Assembly: GCA_025354965.1 (NCBI GenBank)
Contig: JANXLW010000230.1
Coordinates: 1-8,477, forward strand
Direction: 5' to 3'
From: Betaproteobacteria bacterium
GTDB taxonomy: Bacteria; Pseudomonadota; Gammaproteobacteria; Burkholderiales; Burkholderiaceae_C
DNA: 8,477 nt
Of this stretch, positions 1 to 6,379 are shown one piece after another. Position 1 is the stretch's first letter. Each line of letters opens with the position of its first letter. The notes beneath the pieces were generated by a model that saw nothing but the letters and a program-made list of their open reading frames with translations, was not told the origin of the DNA and ran no database searches. Made by a program: the position numbers and the translations under genes.

Positions 1-1
1 C

Positions 2-1159
2 CGATCTATCAGCGCCGACCTGGGGTCCGCGCAGTTTACGCAGGAGGCGCAAGACGCATCCTTTACCGCGAGCCGCAACACCGTTGGAACCAGCGACTAT
101 GCGCTTAACACGCAAGCCACCGCTAGTAACCGCTACTTGGGCCTGTTTGTCAACGATACGGTGACGCTGAACGAGCGCTGGGCACTGACGCTGTCGGGTC
201 GCTACAACCGTGCCAGCATCACGATCCGCGATCAGACCTTTGCCACCCCGGAACTCAACGGCGATCATGACTTTGCTCAGCTCAACCCCGCGGTGGGCAT
301 CAACTTCAACCCCAGTGCCAACGTCACTGCCTATGCCAGCTACAACCAGGGCATGCGAACGCCAACGCCGATTGAGCTGACCTGTGCCAACCGCCTGGCC
401 CCTTGCAAATTGCCCAACAACTTTCTGTCGGACCCGGCGCTCGGCATGGTGCTGGCAAAGACCTTCGAGCTGGGCCTGCGCGGTCGCCGGGGACGCTCAA
501 TGCATTGGAGTGCTGCCCTGTACCGGACGCAACTTCAGGATGACATCCAGTTCGTCAGCAGCCTGGGCGCAGGCTCCAACACCGGTTACTTCCAGAACGT
601 CGGCCAGGGACGGCGCCAGGGCGTGGAACTGGCTGTGAGCGACCGGTGGGGGCCCGTGCACACGAGTTTGCGCTACGGGCTGGTGGATGCCACCTACCAG
701 TCGTCTTTCACGATGAACAGTCCGGCCAACTCACGCGCCGATGCGCTCGGCAACATTCAGGTCAGCCCCGGTAATCAAGTTCCCGGCCTGCCACGCCAGA
801 CGCTCAAGCTGCGTCTGGACTATGACATCGGTAGCGGCGGCTCGGTGGGTGTGGCCATCAACAGCAGCACTGGCCAATACGCCCGGGGCAACGAGAACAA
901 CCAAAGCGTCAACGGCTGGGTTGCCGGTTTCACCGTTGTGAACATGGATGCCCGTTTGCTGATCGCACGCGACCTTGAAGTTGTGGCGCAGGTCAGCAAC
1001 TTGTTGGACCGCCGGTATCACAATTTTGGATCGCTGGGCCGCAATGTTTTTACCGGACCCAACAACACCTTCAATGCCCTCAATCCTCGCAATGAAGAGT
1101 TTCTTGGCTATGGGGCGCCGCGGGGTGCCTGGATCGGGCTTCGTTACAACTGGTCGTGA
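2..1159 (+). CDS. TonB-dependent outer-membrane receptor, C-terminal barrel part (5' end missing)
   Basis: The reading frame is open from the left edge to the TGA at 1157-1159, giving about 385 residues of a protein whose start lies outside the window. The sequence alternates aromatic and small polar residues as beta-barrel strands do. It has the TonB-receptor features NPAVGINFNPSANVTAYASY, then GMRTPTPIELTC, and near the end VSNLLDRRYHNFGSLG followed by a closing strand WIGLRYNWS. Family knowledge says such proteins import siderophores, cobalamin or other scarce ligands across the outer membrane with TonB energy. The plug domain and TonB box are not visible, so the ligand cannot be named. 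Two cysteines flanking a short loop (CANRLAPC) may form a disulfide in an extracellular loop. It ends 78 bp before the formate dehydrogenase accessory genes; a functional link to them is unproven. I am confident of the family and unsure of the substrate. Confidence 0.9.
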   Translation, partial: RSISADLGSAQFTQEAQDASFTASRNTVGTSDYALNTQATASNRYLGLFVNDTVTLNERWALTLSGRYNRASITIRDQTFATPELNGDHDFAQLNPAVGINFNPSANVTAYASYNQGMRTPTPIELTCANRLAPCKLPNNFLSDPALGMVLAKTFELGLRGRRGRSMHWSAALYRTQLQDDIQFVSSLGAGSNTGYFQNVGQGRRQGVELAVSDRWGPVHTSLRYGLVDATYQSSFTMNSPANSRADALGNIQVSPGNQVPGLPRQTLKLRLDYDIGSGGSVGVAINSSTGQYARGNENNQSVNGWVAGFTVVNMDARLLIARDLEVVAQVSNLLDRRYHNFGSLGRNVFTGPNNTFNALNPRNEEFLGYGAPRGAWIGLRYNWS

Positions 1160-1183
1160 AAGGTTATCCAGGACTAAGCGCGG

Positions 1184-1201
1184 CACCAAACGGCCTTGGT
1201 G
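1184..1201 (+). terminator. Possible weak hairpin after the receptor gene
   Basis: CACCAA at 1184-1189 pairs with TTGGTG at 1196-1201 around a six-base loop, giving a 6-bp stem in the 78-bp gap between the receptor and the DUF3305 gene. No run of T follows, so it is not a textbook intrinsic terminator. It could be a weak or attenuating structure, or chance. Confidence 0.2.
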
Positions 1202-1237
1202 TAAGGCTGTTGGCAATCCGTTACATTGCGGTTAGTC

Positions 1238-1792
1238 ATGAACACGCCGCGTCCTGGATTGAAAGTTGCCGTCGTGATGCGCCGTGAGCGCATCCAGGGC
1301 GCCATGAGCCGCTGGCAGAGCTGGCGCTGGGTGCTGGCCGACGTGGTAGCGCATGAGGACGGCTTTGGCAACAGTGCGCGCCTTCTCTACAAAAACGACA
1401 GTGAAGAACGCTGGCTGCATCCGGGTTATGCAGTGGAATTGTTTGCCGACGATGCCGAGGGCTACTACCTCAACGTCAGCACGCCGGCACCTTGCTGGTT
1501 TGTGTTGTGGCGTATGCCCGACCAGGCGAGGATGGCCCAGGAGCCTGTCGCGCGGCCCGAAATGGTGAGCTTGAGCTATCACGATGCCGGTCGCTGGCTC
1601 GATGCCCAGGAAACCGTGGAGCAGGTGCCGGCCCCGGTCGACGTTGTGCAGTGGTTGCAGGCATTTGTGGATGAACACTACGTCGTGGAGCCGAAGCGCC
1701 GCAAACGGCCCGAGAGCTTTCGTGCTCTGACGGACCGGTTTGGTAATCCGGTGGCGATCACCACCGAGGAGAAAGCGGGTGATCATGGCTGA
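1238..1792 (+). CDS. DUF3305 domain protein of a formate dehydrogenase cluster
   Basis: This is a protein of 184 residues, soluble, without signal peptide or membrane segment. The N-terminal pattern GLKVAVVMRRERIQ, followed by SRWQSWRWVLADVV, matches what I know of the DUF3305 family. Family members sit upstream of DUF3306 and an iron-sulfur protein in formate dehydrogenase clusters of proteobacteria; the molecular role is not established. I chose the ATG at 1238 because the core motif begins about eight residues later. A TTG at 1226 in the same frame would add four residues, and neither start has a clear Shine-Dalgarno sequence. The C-terminal part is rich in basic residues (EPKRRKRPES, about residues 149-158). 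It overlaps the DUF3306 gene by 8 bp, which suggests translational coupling. Identification rests on motif memory and gene order, which agree. Confidence 0.85.
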   Translation: MNTPRPGLKVAVVMRRERIQGAMSRWQSWRWVLADVVAHEDGFGNSARLLYKNDSEERWLHPGYAVELFADDAEGYYLNVSTPAPCWFVLWRMPDQARMAQEPVARPEMVSLSYHDAGRWLDAQETVEQVPAPVDVVQWLQAFVDEHYVVEPKRRKRPESFRALTDRFGNPVAITTEEKAGDHG

Positions 1793-2348
1793 AAGTTTTT
1801 TCGGTCGCTGGTCGCTGCGCAAGCAGGCTGTGCGTGAAGGCAAGTCACTGGCCGAACCGCCTGCGCCACTTGGCGTTGAACCACGGCCGGTTGCTGTTTC
1901 ACCCACCGCATCAGAACCTGCCAATCCGGCTGCGACACCGGTGCCAGCACCCGCGGTACCAGTGCTCCCAGCACCCTCGCTGGAAGATGTCGAGGCGCTC
2001 ACAACCGAGTCCGACTTCATACCCTTTGTGGCACGCGAGGTGGCGCCCGAGGTCCGCAATGCCGCAATGAAAAAACTGTTTGCCGATCCCCACTACAACG
2101 TGATGGACCGCATGGACACCTACATCGACGATTATTCCAAGCCTGACCCGCTGCCCGAATCGATGTTGCGGCAAATGGCCAGTGCCAGGTTTCTCAAACT
2201 GTTTGAGGACGAGCAAGAAGGTGTGAAGGCTGAAACCCCAACTGAGAGCAAGCCCCATGAGCGGGGCAAAGACCATGACAACCCTGATTTGCGATTGCAA
2301 CCAAACGATGCCGCTGGACGCCAGGAGCCTGGGCGCAGCACTGAATGA
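1785..2348 (+). CDS. DUF3306 domain protein of a formate dehydrogenase cluster
   Basis: This is a protein of 187 residues. The start at 1785 is preceded by AGGAGAA at 1767-1773, a good but rather distant Shine-Dalgarno sequence, and the protein opens with MAESFFGRWSLRKQAVREGK, typical of DUF3306. A proline/alanine-rich linker follows (about residues 25-64), then the conserved core at about residues 65-130 with LEDVEALTTESDF, NAAMKKLFADPHYNVMD and YIDDYSKPDPLP. No signal peptide or membrane helix is seen, so it should be cytoplasmic. It is known only as a companion of DUF3305 and Fe-S proteins near formate dehydrogenases; no biochemical role is assigned. The last roughly 25-30 residues are charged and low in conservation character, and they overlap the start of the next gene in another frame by 74-92 bp. 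Confidence 0.87.
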   Translation: MAESFFGRWSLRKQAVREGKSLAEPPAPLGVEPRPVAVSPTASEPANPAATPVPAPAVPVLPAPSLEDVEALTTESDFIPFVAREVAPEVRNAAMKKLFADPHYNVMDRMDTYIDDYSKPDPLPESMLRQMASARFLKLFEDEQEGVKAETPTESKPHERGKDHDNPDLRLQPNDAAGRQEPGRSTE

Positions 2349-4461
2349 AACGCTGACCCTTCACTCAGCTCTGTGTCGCCGCGAGGCCGGCGCTTTTGTG
2401 CAGGCGCTGCAAACAGGTGAGGAGCTGGTGGTTGCCTGTACGCAGGAAAAGCGCTTGTTTGTTGAACTTGCCGAGCAAAGCGGCGGGGCACAACGCGCGG
2501 CGTCTGGCTATGCGCCGATTCGCTTTGTCAACATCCGCGAAACCGGTGGCTGGAGCAAAGATGCGGCGCACGCCAGTCCCAAAATTGCGGCCTTGCTGGC
2601 GCTGGCGCATCTGCCCGAAGCGCAGCCGGTCGCCACCGTCGCCTACCAGAGCGCCGGGCGACTGTTGATCATTGGCGAGCTGGGCGTTGCAGAGTACGCC
2701 GCCGAGCTGTTGGGAGACGAGCTCGACATCACCCTGTTCACACAAGGCGCTGGTGACACACTGGGCCATGGAGGCGCCATGCAGGAGCGGCGCTACCCAG
2801 TGCTGGGTGGCAAGATGGTGTCTTTGACGGGCTGGTTAGGGGCTTTTGAGCTCAAGTGGTTGCGCAACAACCCGATTGATCTGGACCTGTGCACACGCTG
2901 CAATGCCTGTCTGGCGGTCTGTCCCGAAGATGCCATTGGCATGGATTACCAGATCGATATGAATTTGTGCAAGTCGCACCGTGCCTGCGTCAAGATGTGC
3001 CAGGTGGCAGGTGCGATTGATTTCAATCGAGAACCTGAGACTTCGGCTGAAACGTTTGACCTGGTTCTTGATCTGCGCGCTACGCCGGCTTTCTCGCAGC
3101 ACGCCTTGCCTCAGGGCTACCTGCGTTGGGATGGTCGTGACGCCAGACCCCTGATGCAGTTGCGTGCGCTGGTTGGCGAGTTTGAAAAGCCCAGGTTTTT
3201 TGACTACAAACAAAAACTCTGTGCCCATAGTCGCAACGAAAAGACGGGCTGCCATGCCTGTATCGACGTCTGTTCGGCATCTGCCATCGGCAGTGACAGC
3301 CACAGTCAAAGAATCAAGGTCAACCCCAATCTGTGTATTGGTTGCGGCACCTGCACGACGGTATGCCCCAGCGGCGCCTTGACGTACGCTTATCCGCGGG
3401 CGCCCGAGCAAGGGGTCAAGCTGAAAACCCTGCTCGCTACTTACGCCCGATGCGGCGGCAAGAATGCAGCGCTGCTGCTGCACAGCCAGGAGGGGGGCGC
3501 ACGCTTGTTGGGTGATCTGGGTCGTGCGGCGCAGCTTGACCGTGCTTCCCGCGGTGGAGCCTACCAGGGCACACACGGCGGAAATTACGAGGGCACGCTG
3601 GGCGGAAATTACCAAGGCACGCTGGGCGTGCCGGCCCGCGTGCTGCCGGTCGGCCTGTGGCATACCTCTTCGATCGGGCTGGAGGTCTGGCTGGCGGCGG
3701 TTGCCTACGGTGCCTCGCAGGTCTGGGTGTTGATGACCGATGAGGAGGCACCGCAATACCATGAGGCACTTCGCAGCCAGATGGCAGTGGCGCAGGCTAT
3801 TCTGACCGGGCTGGGCTATCAAGGACAGCATTTTCGCCTGCTGCACGCCAAAGACGCACGCGATCTGGCGGCGCTGGACCGTGATCTGCAGGCCGTTCCC
3901 GCCCAGTGTGTCAGTCGCAGCGCCGGGTTCGCGGTGCAGTCCGACAAACGGGTTACGCTGGAGTTGGCCCTGGACCATTTGACAGCCCATGCCCCGGTCA
4001 AACCGGAGGTCATTGCGCTGCCGGCCGCGGGTTCGCCGCTCGGTGCACTGGTCATCAACAAGGACACTTGTACCCTGTGTTTGAGTTGCGTCAGCGCCTG
4101 CCCGGCCAATGCACTGCAGGACAACCCGCAGTCGCTGCAACTCAAGTTCATCGAAAAAAACTGTGTGCAGTGCGGGTTATGCGTCAAGACCTGCCCGGAA
4201 CAGGCGCTGGCGTTGCTACCGCGCTTGAGCTTGAGCACGCTGCGCAAAGAGGCCGTGGTGATGAACGAGATGAAACCTTACGCCTGTGTGCGTTGCGGCA
4301 AACCATTTGGCACCCTCAAGGCTATCGAAGCCATGCTGGGCAAGCTCTCCACGCACAGCATGTTCCAGGGCGCGGCCCAGGAGCGCCTGAAAATGTGCGC
4401 CGACTGCCGGGTCATCGATATTTATTCGGCCCAGAACGAAACCAGAATAACGGATCTATGA
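2275..4461 (+). CDS. Large multi-cluster [4Fe-4S] protein (polyferredoxin) of the formate dehydrogenase cluster
   Basis: This is a protein of 728 residues from the ATG at 2275; an in-frame ATG at 2257 would add six. I prefer 2275 because the protein then opens MTTLICDCNQTMPLD and GCGGGG at 2261-2266 could serve as ribosome binding site. Cysteine groups that can bind [4Fe-4S] clusters are: 206/209/212/216, 232/238/242 (degenerate), 316/326/329/333 (wide first gap), 354/357/360/364, 599/602/605/609 and 630/633/636/640. A last CxxC pair (671/674 and 708/711) looks like a zinc or metal ribbon. Between the ferredoxin blocks, about residues 455-560, lies a segment with HTSSIGLEVWLAAVAYGA that recalls MvhD/HdrA-type electron-transfer proteins. 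Cys6, Cys8 and the VVACTQE motif also recall HdrA N-termini. It has no signal peptide, so it is probably cytoplasmic. It may deliver electrons or help mature the dehydrogenase; this is inference. It overlaps both neighbours. Confidence 0.88.
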   Translation: MTTLICDCNQTMPLDARSLGAALNETLTLHSALCRREAGAFVQALQTGEELVVACTQEKRLFVELAEQSGGAQRAASGYAPIRFVNIRETGGWSKDAAHASPKIAALLALAHLPEAQPVATVAYQSAGRLLIIGELGVAEYAAELLGDELDITLFTQGAGDTLGHGGAMQERRYPVLGGKMVSLTGWLGAFELKWLRNNPIDLDLCTRCNACLAVCPEDAIGMDYQIDMNLCKSHRACVKMCQVAGAIDFNREPETSAETFDLVLDLRATPAFSQHALPQGYLRWDGRDARPLMQLRALVGEFEKPRFFDYKQKLCAHSRNEKTGCHACIDVCSASAIGSDSHSQRIKVNPNLCIGCGTCTTVCPSGALTYAYPRAPEQGVKLKTLLATYARCGGKNAALLLHSQEGGARLLGDLGRAAQLDRASRGGAYQGTHGGNYEGTLGGNYQGTLGVPARVLPVGLWHTSSIGLEVWLAAVAYGASQVWVLMTDEEAPQYHEALRSQMAVAQAILTGLGYQGQHFRLLHAKDARDLAALDRDLQAVPAQCVSRSAGFAVQSDKRVTLELALDHLTAHAPVKPEVIALPAAGSPLGALVINKDTCTLCLSCVSACPANALQDNPQSLQLKFIEKNCVQCGLCVKTCPEQALALLPRLSLSTLRKEAVVMNEMKPYACVRCGKPFGTLKAIEAMLGKLSTHSMFQGAAQERLKMCADCRVIDIYSAQNETRITDL
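3553..3624 (+). repeat. 24-bp in-frame tandem repeat, three copies, inside the Fe-S protein gene
   Basis: Three successive 24-bp units at 3553-3576, 3577-3600 and 3601-3624 encode the octapeptides GGAYQGTH, GGNYEGTL and GGNYQGTL. Units two and three differ by only a few bases, and the first has diverged more. The array falls at residues 427-450, in a linker between the fourth ferredoxin motif and the MvhD/HdrA-like segment, so it lengthens the protein without touching cluster ligands. Confidence 0.9.
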
Positions 4462-5087
4462 CCATGATGACCACGCCCGAGTCGTTGCAAAGCAGTGCCA
4501 TGGACGAAGAAACCGCCCGCGCTGAGCTTTATGGCCTGCTGACACTTTTGTTCTATGCACCACCAACGACTGAGTTGATGACAAAACTGCGTGTGGCGGT
4601 GACGGATACTGCGGCTGCCGGCGCCTTTCTGGAAGAACCCTGGCGTGCCCTGGTGGGCGTTGCCCGTGTGATGACTGACCAGGACATTCAAGGTGAATAC
4701 GACACCTTGTTTGGCGGCATCGGCAAACCTGAGGTCTACCTTTACGCCTCTCATTTTTTAAGCGGCTTTCTCAACGAGAAGCCGCTGGTCAGGCTGCGCA
4801 CCGAACTGACCAGTCTGGGCCTGGCGCGCGATGACGGCATGTCCGAGACCGAGGACCACATTGCCTATTTGTGCGAGGTCATGCGCTATCTGATCAGCAG
4901 TGAGGATGTGACCAGCGCCAACCTGACGCGTCAGCGCGAGTTTTTTTCAAATCATCTGCAGCCCTGGGTGCTACTGCTGTGCGATGACCTCCAGAAGCAC
5001 CCCAAAGCCCGGTTCTATGCGGCGCTGGCTGAACTCACACACGCCTTCATGGATGTGGAGGCGCAGGGTTTTGACTTGTTGACGTAA
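4458..5087 (+). CDS. TorD-family molecular chaperone for the formate dehydrogenase
   Basis: This is a protein of 209 residues. The ATG at 4458 overlaps the stop of the Fe-S gene as ATGA, a classic coupling arrangement; in-frame ATGs at 4464 and 4467 are alternatives. The all-helical TorD/DmsD family is recognised from ARAELYGLLTLLFYAPP near the N-terminus, EYDTLF at residues 80-85 followed by VYLYASHFLSGFL, and the SETEDHIAYLCEVMRYL signature starting at residue 129. Members bind Tat signal peptides of molybdoenzymes in the cytoplasm, keep them from early export and help insert the molybdopterin cofactor. The obvious client is the alpha subunit at 7366, which bears a twin-arginine motif, and possibly the small Tat peptide at 7129. 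Unusually, about 2 kb of unrelated sequence separates it from those clients. The family is clear; client choice is inferred from context. Confidence 0.92.
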   Translation: MTMMTTPESLQSSAMDEETARAELYGLLTLLFYAPPTTELMTKLRVAVTDTAAAGAFLEEPWRALVGVARVMTDQDIQGEYDTLFGGIGKPEVYLYASHFLSGFLNEKPLVRLRTELTSLGLARDDGMSETEDHIAYLCEVMRYLISSEDVTSANLTRQREFFSNHLQPWVLLLCDDLQKHPKARFYAALAELTHAFMDVEAQGFDLLT

Positions 5088-5105
5088 GTCCGCTGTAGTG
5101 ATGGA

Positions 5106-5119
5106 TTGATCCTGATCAT
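5106..5119. promoter_or_regulatory. FNR/CRP-like palindrome (candidate)
   Basis: TTGATCCTGATCAT at 5106-5119 matches nine of ten fixed positions of the FNR consensus TTGAT-N4-ATCAA. It contains a perfect inverted repeat, TGATC-CT-GATCA, at 5107-5118. It lies 18 bases after the chaperone stop codon. Oxygen-responsive control would suit a formate dehydrogenase locus, but the site sits roughly 80 bases upstream of the candidate promoter of the Slam-like gene. It may be chance or a relic. Confidence 0.35.
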
Positions 5120-5136
5120 GGTCTGTCTGTTTGCGT

Positions 5137-5160
5137 GGGTTAACTAGTGGGTTAACTAGT
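5137..5160. repeat. 12-bp direct tandem repeat, two perfect copies
   Basis: GGGTTAACTAGT occurs at 5137-5148 and again directly at 5149-5160. Each unit contains the overlapping palindromes GTTAAC and ACTAGT. The repeat ends just before the candidate -35 element at 5162, so it could be an operator. It also lies at the left end of the Slam-like block. Confidence 0.85.
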
Positions 5161-5161
5161 A

Positions 5162-5189
5162 TTGACCCTACTTCAATAATGGATACGAT
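5162..5189 (+). promoter_or_regulatory. Candidate sigma-70 promoter of the Slam-like gene
   Basis: TTGACC at 5162-5167 is a good -35 element. A 16-base spacer leads to TACGAT at 5184-5189, a four-of-six match to the -10 consensus. The start codon is about 50 bases downstream. The placement in the only intergenic space before this gene supports it; no transcription data are available. Confidence 0.4.
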
Positions 5190-5242
5190 GTATTTTCCAG
5201 GGTAAATCCAAACAGGGCGCAGGGCTTGAAAGGGCGGACGCA

Positions 5243-6277
5243 ATGAAATTTGTACATTCGGCAGCTTGGGTGTTCTGTGGATTCTTGTTGGGCCCAAGTG
5301 CAGTATGTGCGCAGGACAGCGTCAAACCGGATGCACAAGCCGTTCAGGCAGCACGCGAGAAAACACTGCGCGAGGCTGATGAATTGGTCAAAAACAACAG
5401 GCCTGCGCAAGCCCTGGCTTTGCTGCAATCGCTGGAGTTTGAGCGCGCCGGTGAAGTGCCATTTGACTATCTGCTGGGCATCGCCGCGTTGGACAGCGGC
5501 CAACCGGACAAAGCCACGCTGGCGTTTGAGCGGGTGCTGGTGGTTGATCCAAATTTTGCTGGAGCGCGTCTCGACATGGCGCGCGCCTATTACCAGTTGG
5601 GTGATCTGGCGCGCGCCAGGACCGAGTTCGAGGCCGTGTTGAAACAAAATCCACCTGAAGCGGCGCGCCTCACGATTCAAAAATATCTTGACCAGATTTC
5701 CGTCCTGCAGCAAGCCAGGCAAACCCGGGTGACGGGCTATGCAGAGGGTGTGCTGGGTCACGACAGCAATATAGCCAACAGCACTACAGAGCCATTCACC
5801 TTCGCACCCAATTCACCCTGGAGCGGCTTGTTCCCGGGCAACCAGTTGCCGTCGACCACCAAATTGACGGGCCTCTATGAAGGCATCGATGCCGGCGCCG
5901 AAATCAATCACAAACTGAATGCCAATTGGGGCGTCTTCGCTGGCGTTGATCTGCGTCAGCACGGTAACCGGACCCAGACCGACTACAACTTCAACAGCCT
6001 CGACGGCCGCTTGGGCGTCATGCTGGGCGATGAGCAAAACGTCTGCAAGCTGTCTTTGACCCGAGGCCAGACCAACAGCGCCGGTACCATGCAGCGCGCG
6101 TCGACCGGACTGAATGCGGAGTGGCAGCACGTGCTCAGTCCGGCGGATCAGCTGAGCGTTTTTGCGCAATATGGACGCAATCGCGCCAGCGGGTTCCCGG
6201 CAACGTCACCGGGCACCGATGCACGCATTGAGGGGGATACCGGTCTGCGCCAGCTGCGCCGGCAATATCAACGGTGA
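5243..6277 (+). CDS. Truncated TPR plus outer-membrane barrel protein, Slam (DUF560)-like
   Basis: The open frame has 344 codons. A signal peptide spans residues 1-23 (hydrophobic core, then AVCA before Gln24). Residues 35-135 are helical TPR-type repeats with FDYLLGIAALDSGQPDKA and ARLDMARAYYQLGDLARAR. From about residue 150 the sequence becomes barrel-like, and VTGYAEGVLGHDSNIANST resembles the first barrel strand of surface lipoprotein assembly modifiers. Slam proteins sit in the outer membrane and move lipoproteins or barrel-bearing cargo to the cell surface. Here the barrel ends early: after about residue 331 (GDTG) the frame gives a short unrelated tail rich in Gln and Arg, and the DNA continues as a different protein in another frame. 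I estimate that over 100 residues of barrel are missing against a usual length near 480, so it is probably not functional. Other TPR-porin families are possible. Confidence 0.65.
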   Translation: MKFVHSAAWVFCGFLLGPSAVCAQDSVKPDAQAVQAAREKTLREADELVKNNRPAQALALLQSLEFERAGEVPFDYLLGIAALDSGQPDKATLAFERVLVVDPNFAGARLDMARAYYQLGDLARARTEFEAVLKQNPPEAARLTIQKYLDQISVLQQARQTRVTGYAEGVLGHDSNIANSTTEPFTFAPNSPWSGLFPGNQLPSTTKLTGLYEGIDAGAEINHKLNANWGVFAGVDLRQHGNRTQTDYNFNSLDGRLGVMLGDEQNVCKLSLTRGQTNSAGTMQRASTGLNAEWQHVLSPADQLSVFAQYGRNRASGFPATSPGTDARIEGDTGLRQLRRQYQR

Positions 6278-6379
6278 GTTCATTGGGCAGAACTACGCCG
6301 GTGCCATCGTTCAGTACGGCTTGTGGGATAACGCCCCTGCGGCGGGGATGAACGTGGGTGGCCTGCTTGCGTTTGACCG
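6243..6379 (+). pseudogene. Remnant A: C-terminal end of a glycine-rich beta-barrel (probable Slam cargo) domain
   Basis: In the frame of position 6243, about 45 codons read VCASCAGNINGEFIGQNYAG, then IVQYGLWD and finally NVGGLLAFDR. This parallels the closing part of remnant B (CSGLCGDTNQGAIGGGF, LTYGF, GTVSGVAVFKR), so both derive from the same kind of domain. It begins exactly where the Slam-like frame loses its character and has no start codon or ribosome binding site of its own. The frame runs on past AFDR into 32 residues without family character and stops at 6476. I read it as a broken fragment of a surface-barrel protein, TbpB-like or the barrel of a FecR-type protein. Confidence 0.5.

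Noticed and set aside
1226..1237. TTG at 1226 as start of the DUF3305 protein.
   Set aside because: The ATG four codons later is sufficient, and no ribosome binding site favours the TTG.
2836..4140. Long minus-strand open frame opposite the Fe-S protein gene (434 codons).
   Set aside because: It is the complement of a clearly coding, GC-rich gene with six ferredoxin motifs; its translation shows no recognisable domain.
3906..4457. Upstream extension of the chaperone frame to 3906.
   Set aside because: The extension lies inside the Fe-S gene in another frame and has no family character; TorD homology begins after the ATG at 4458.
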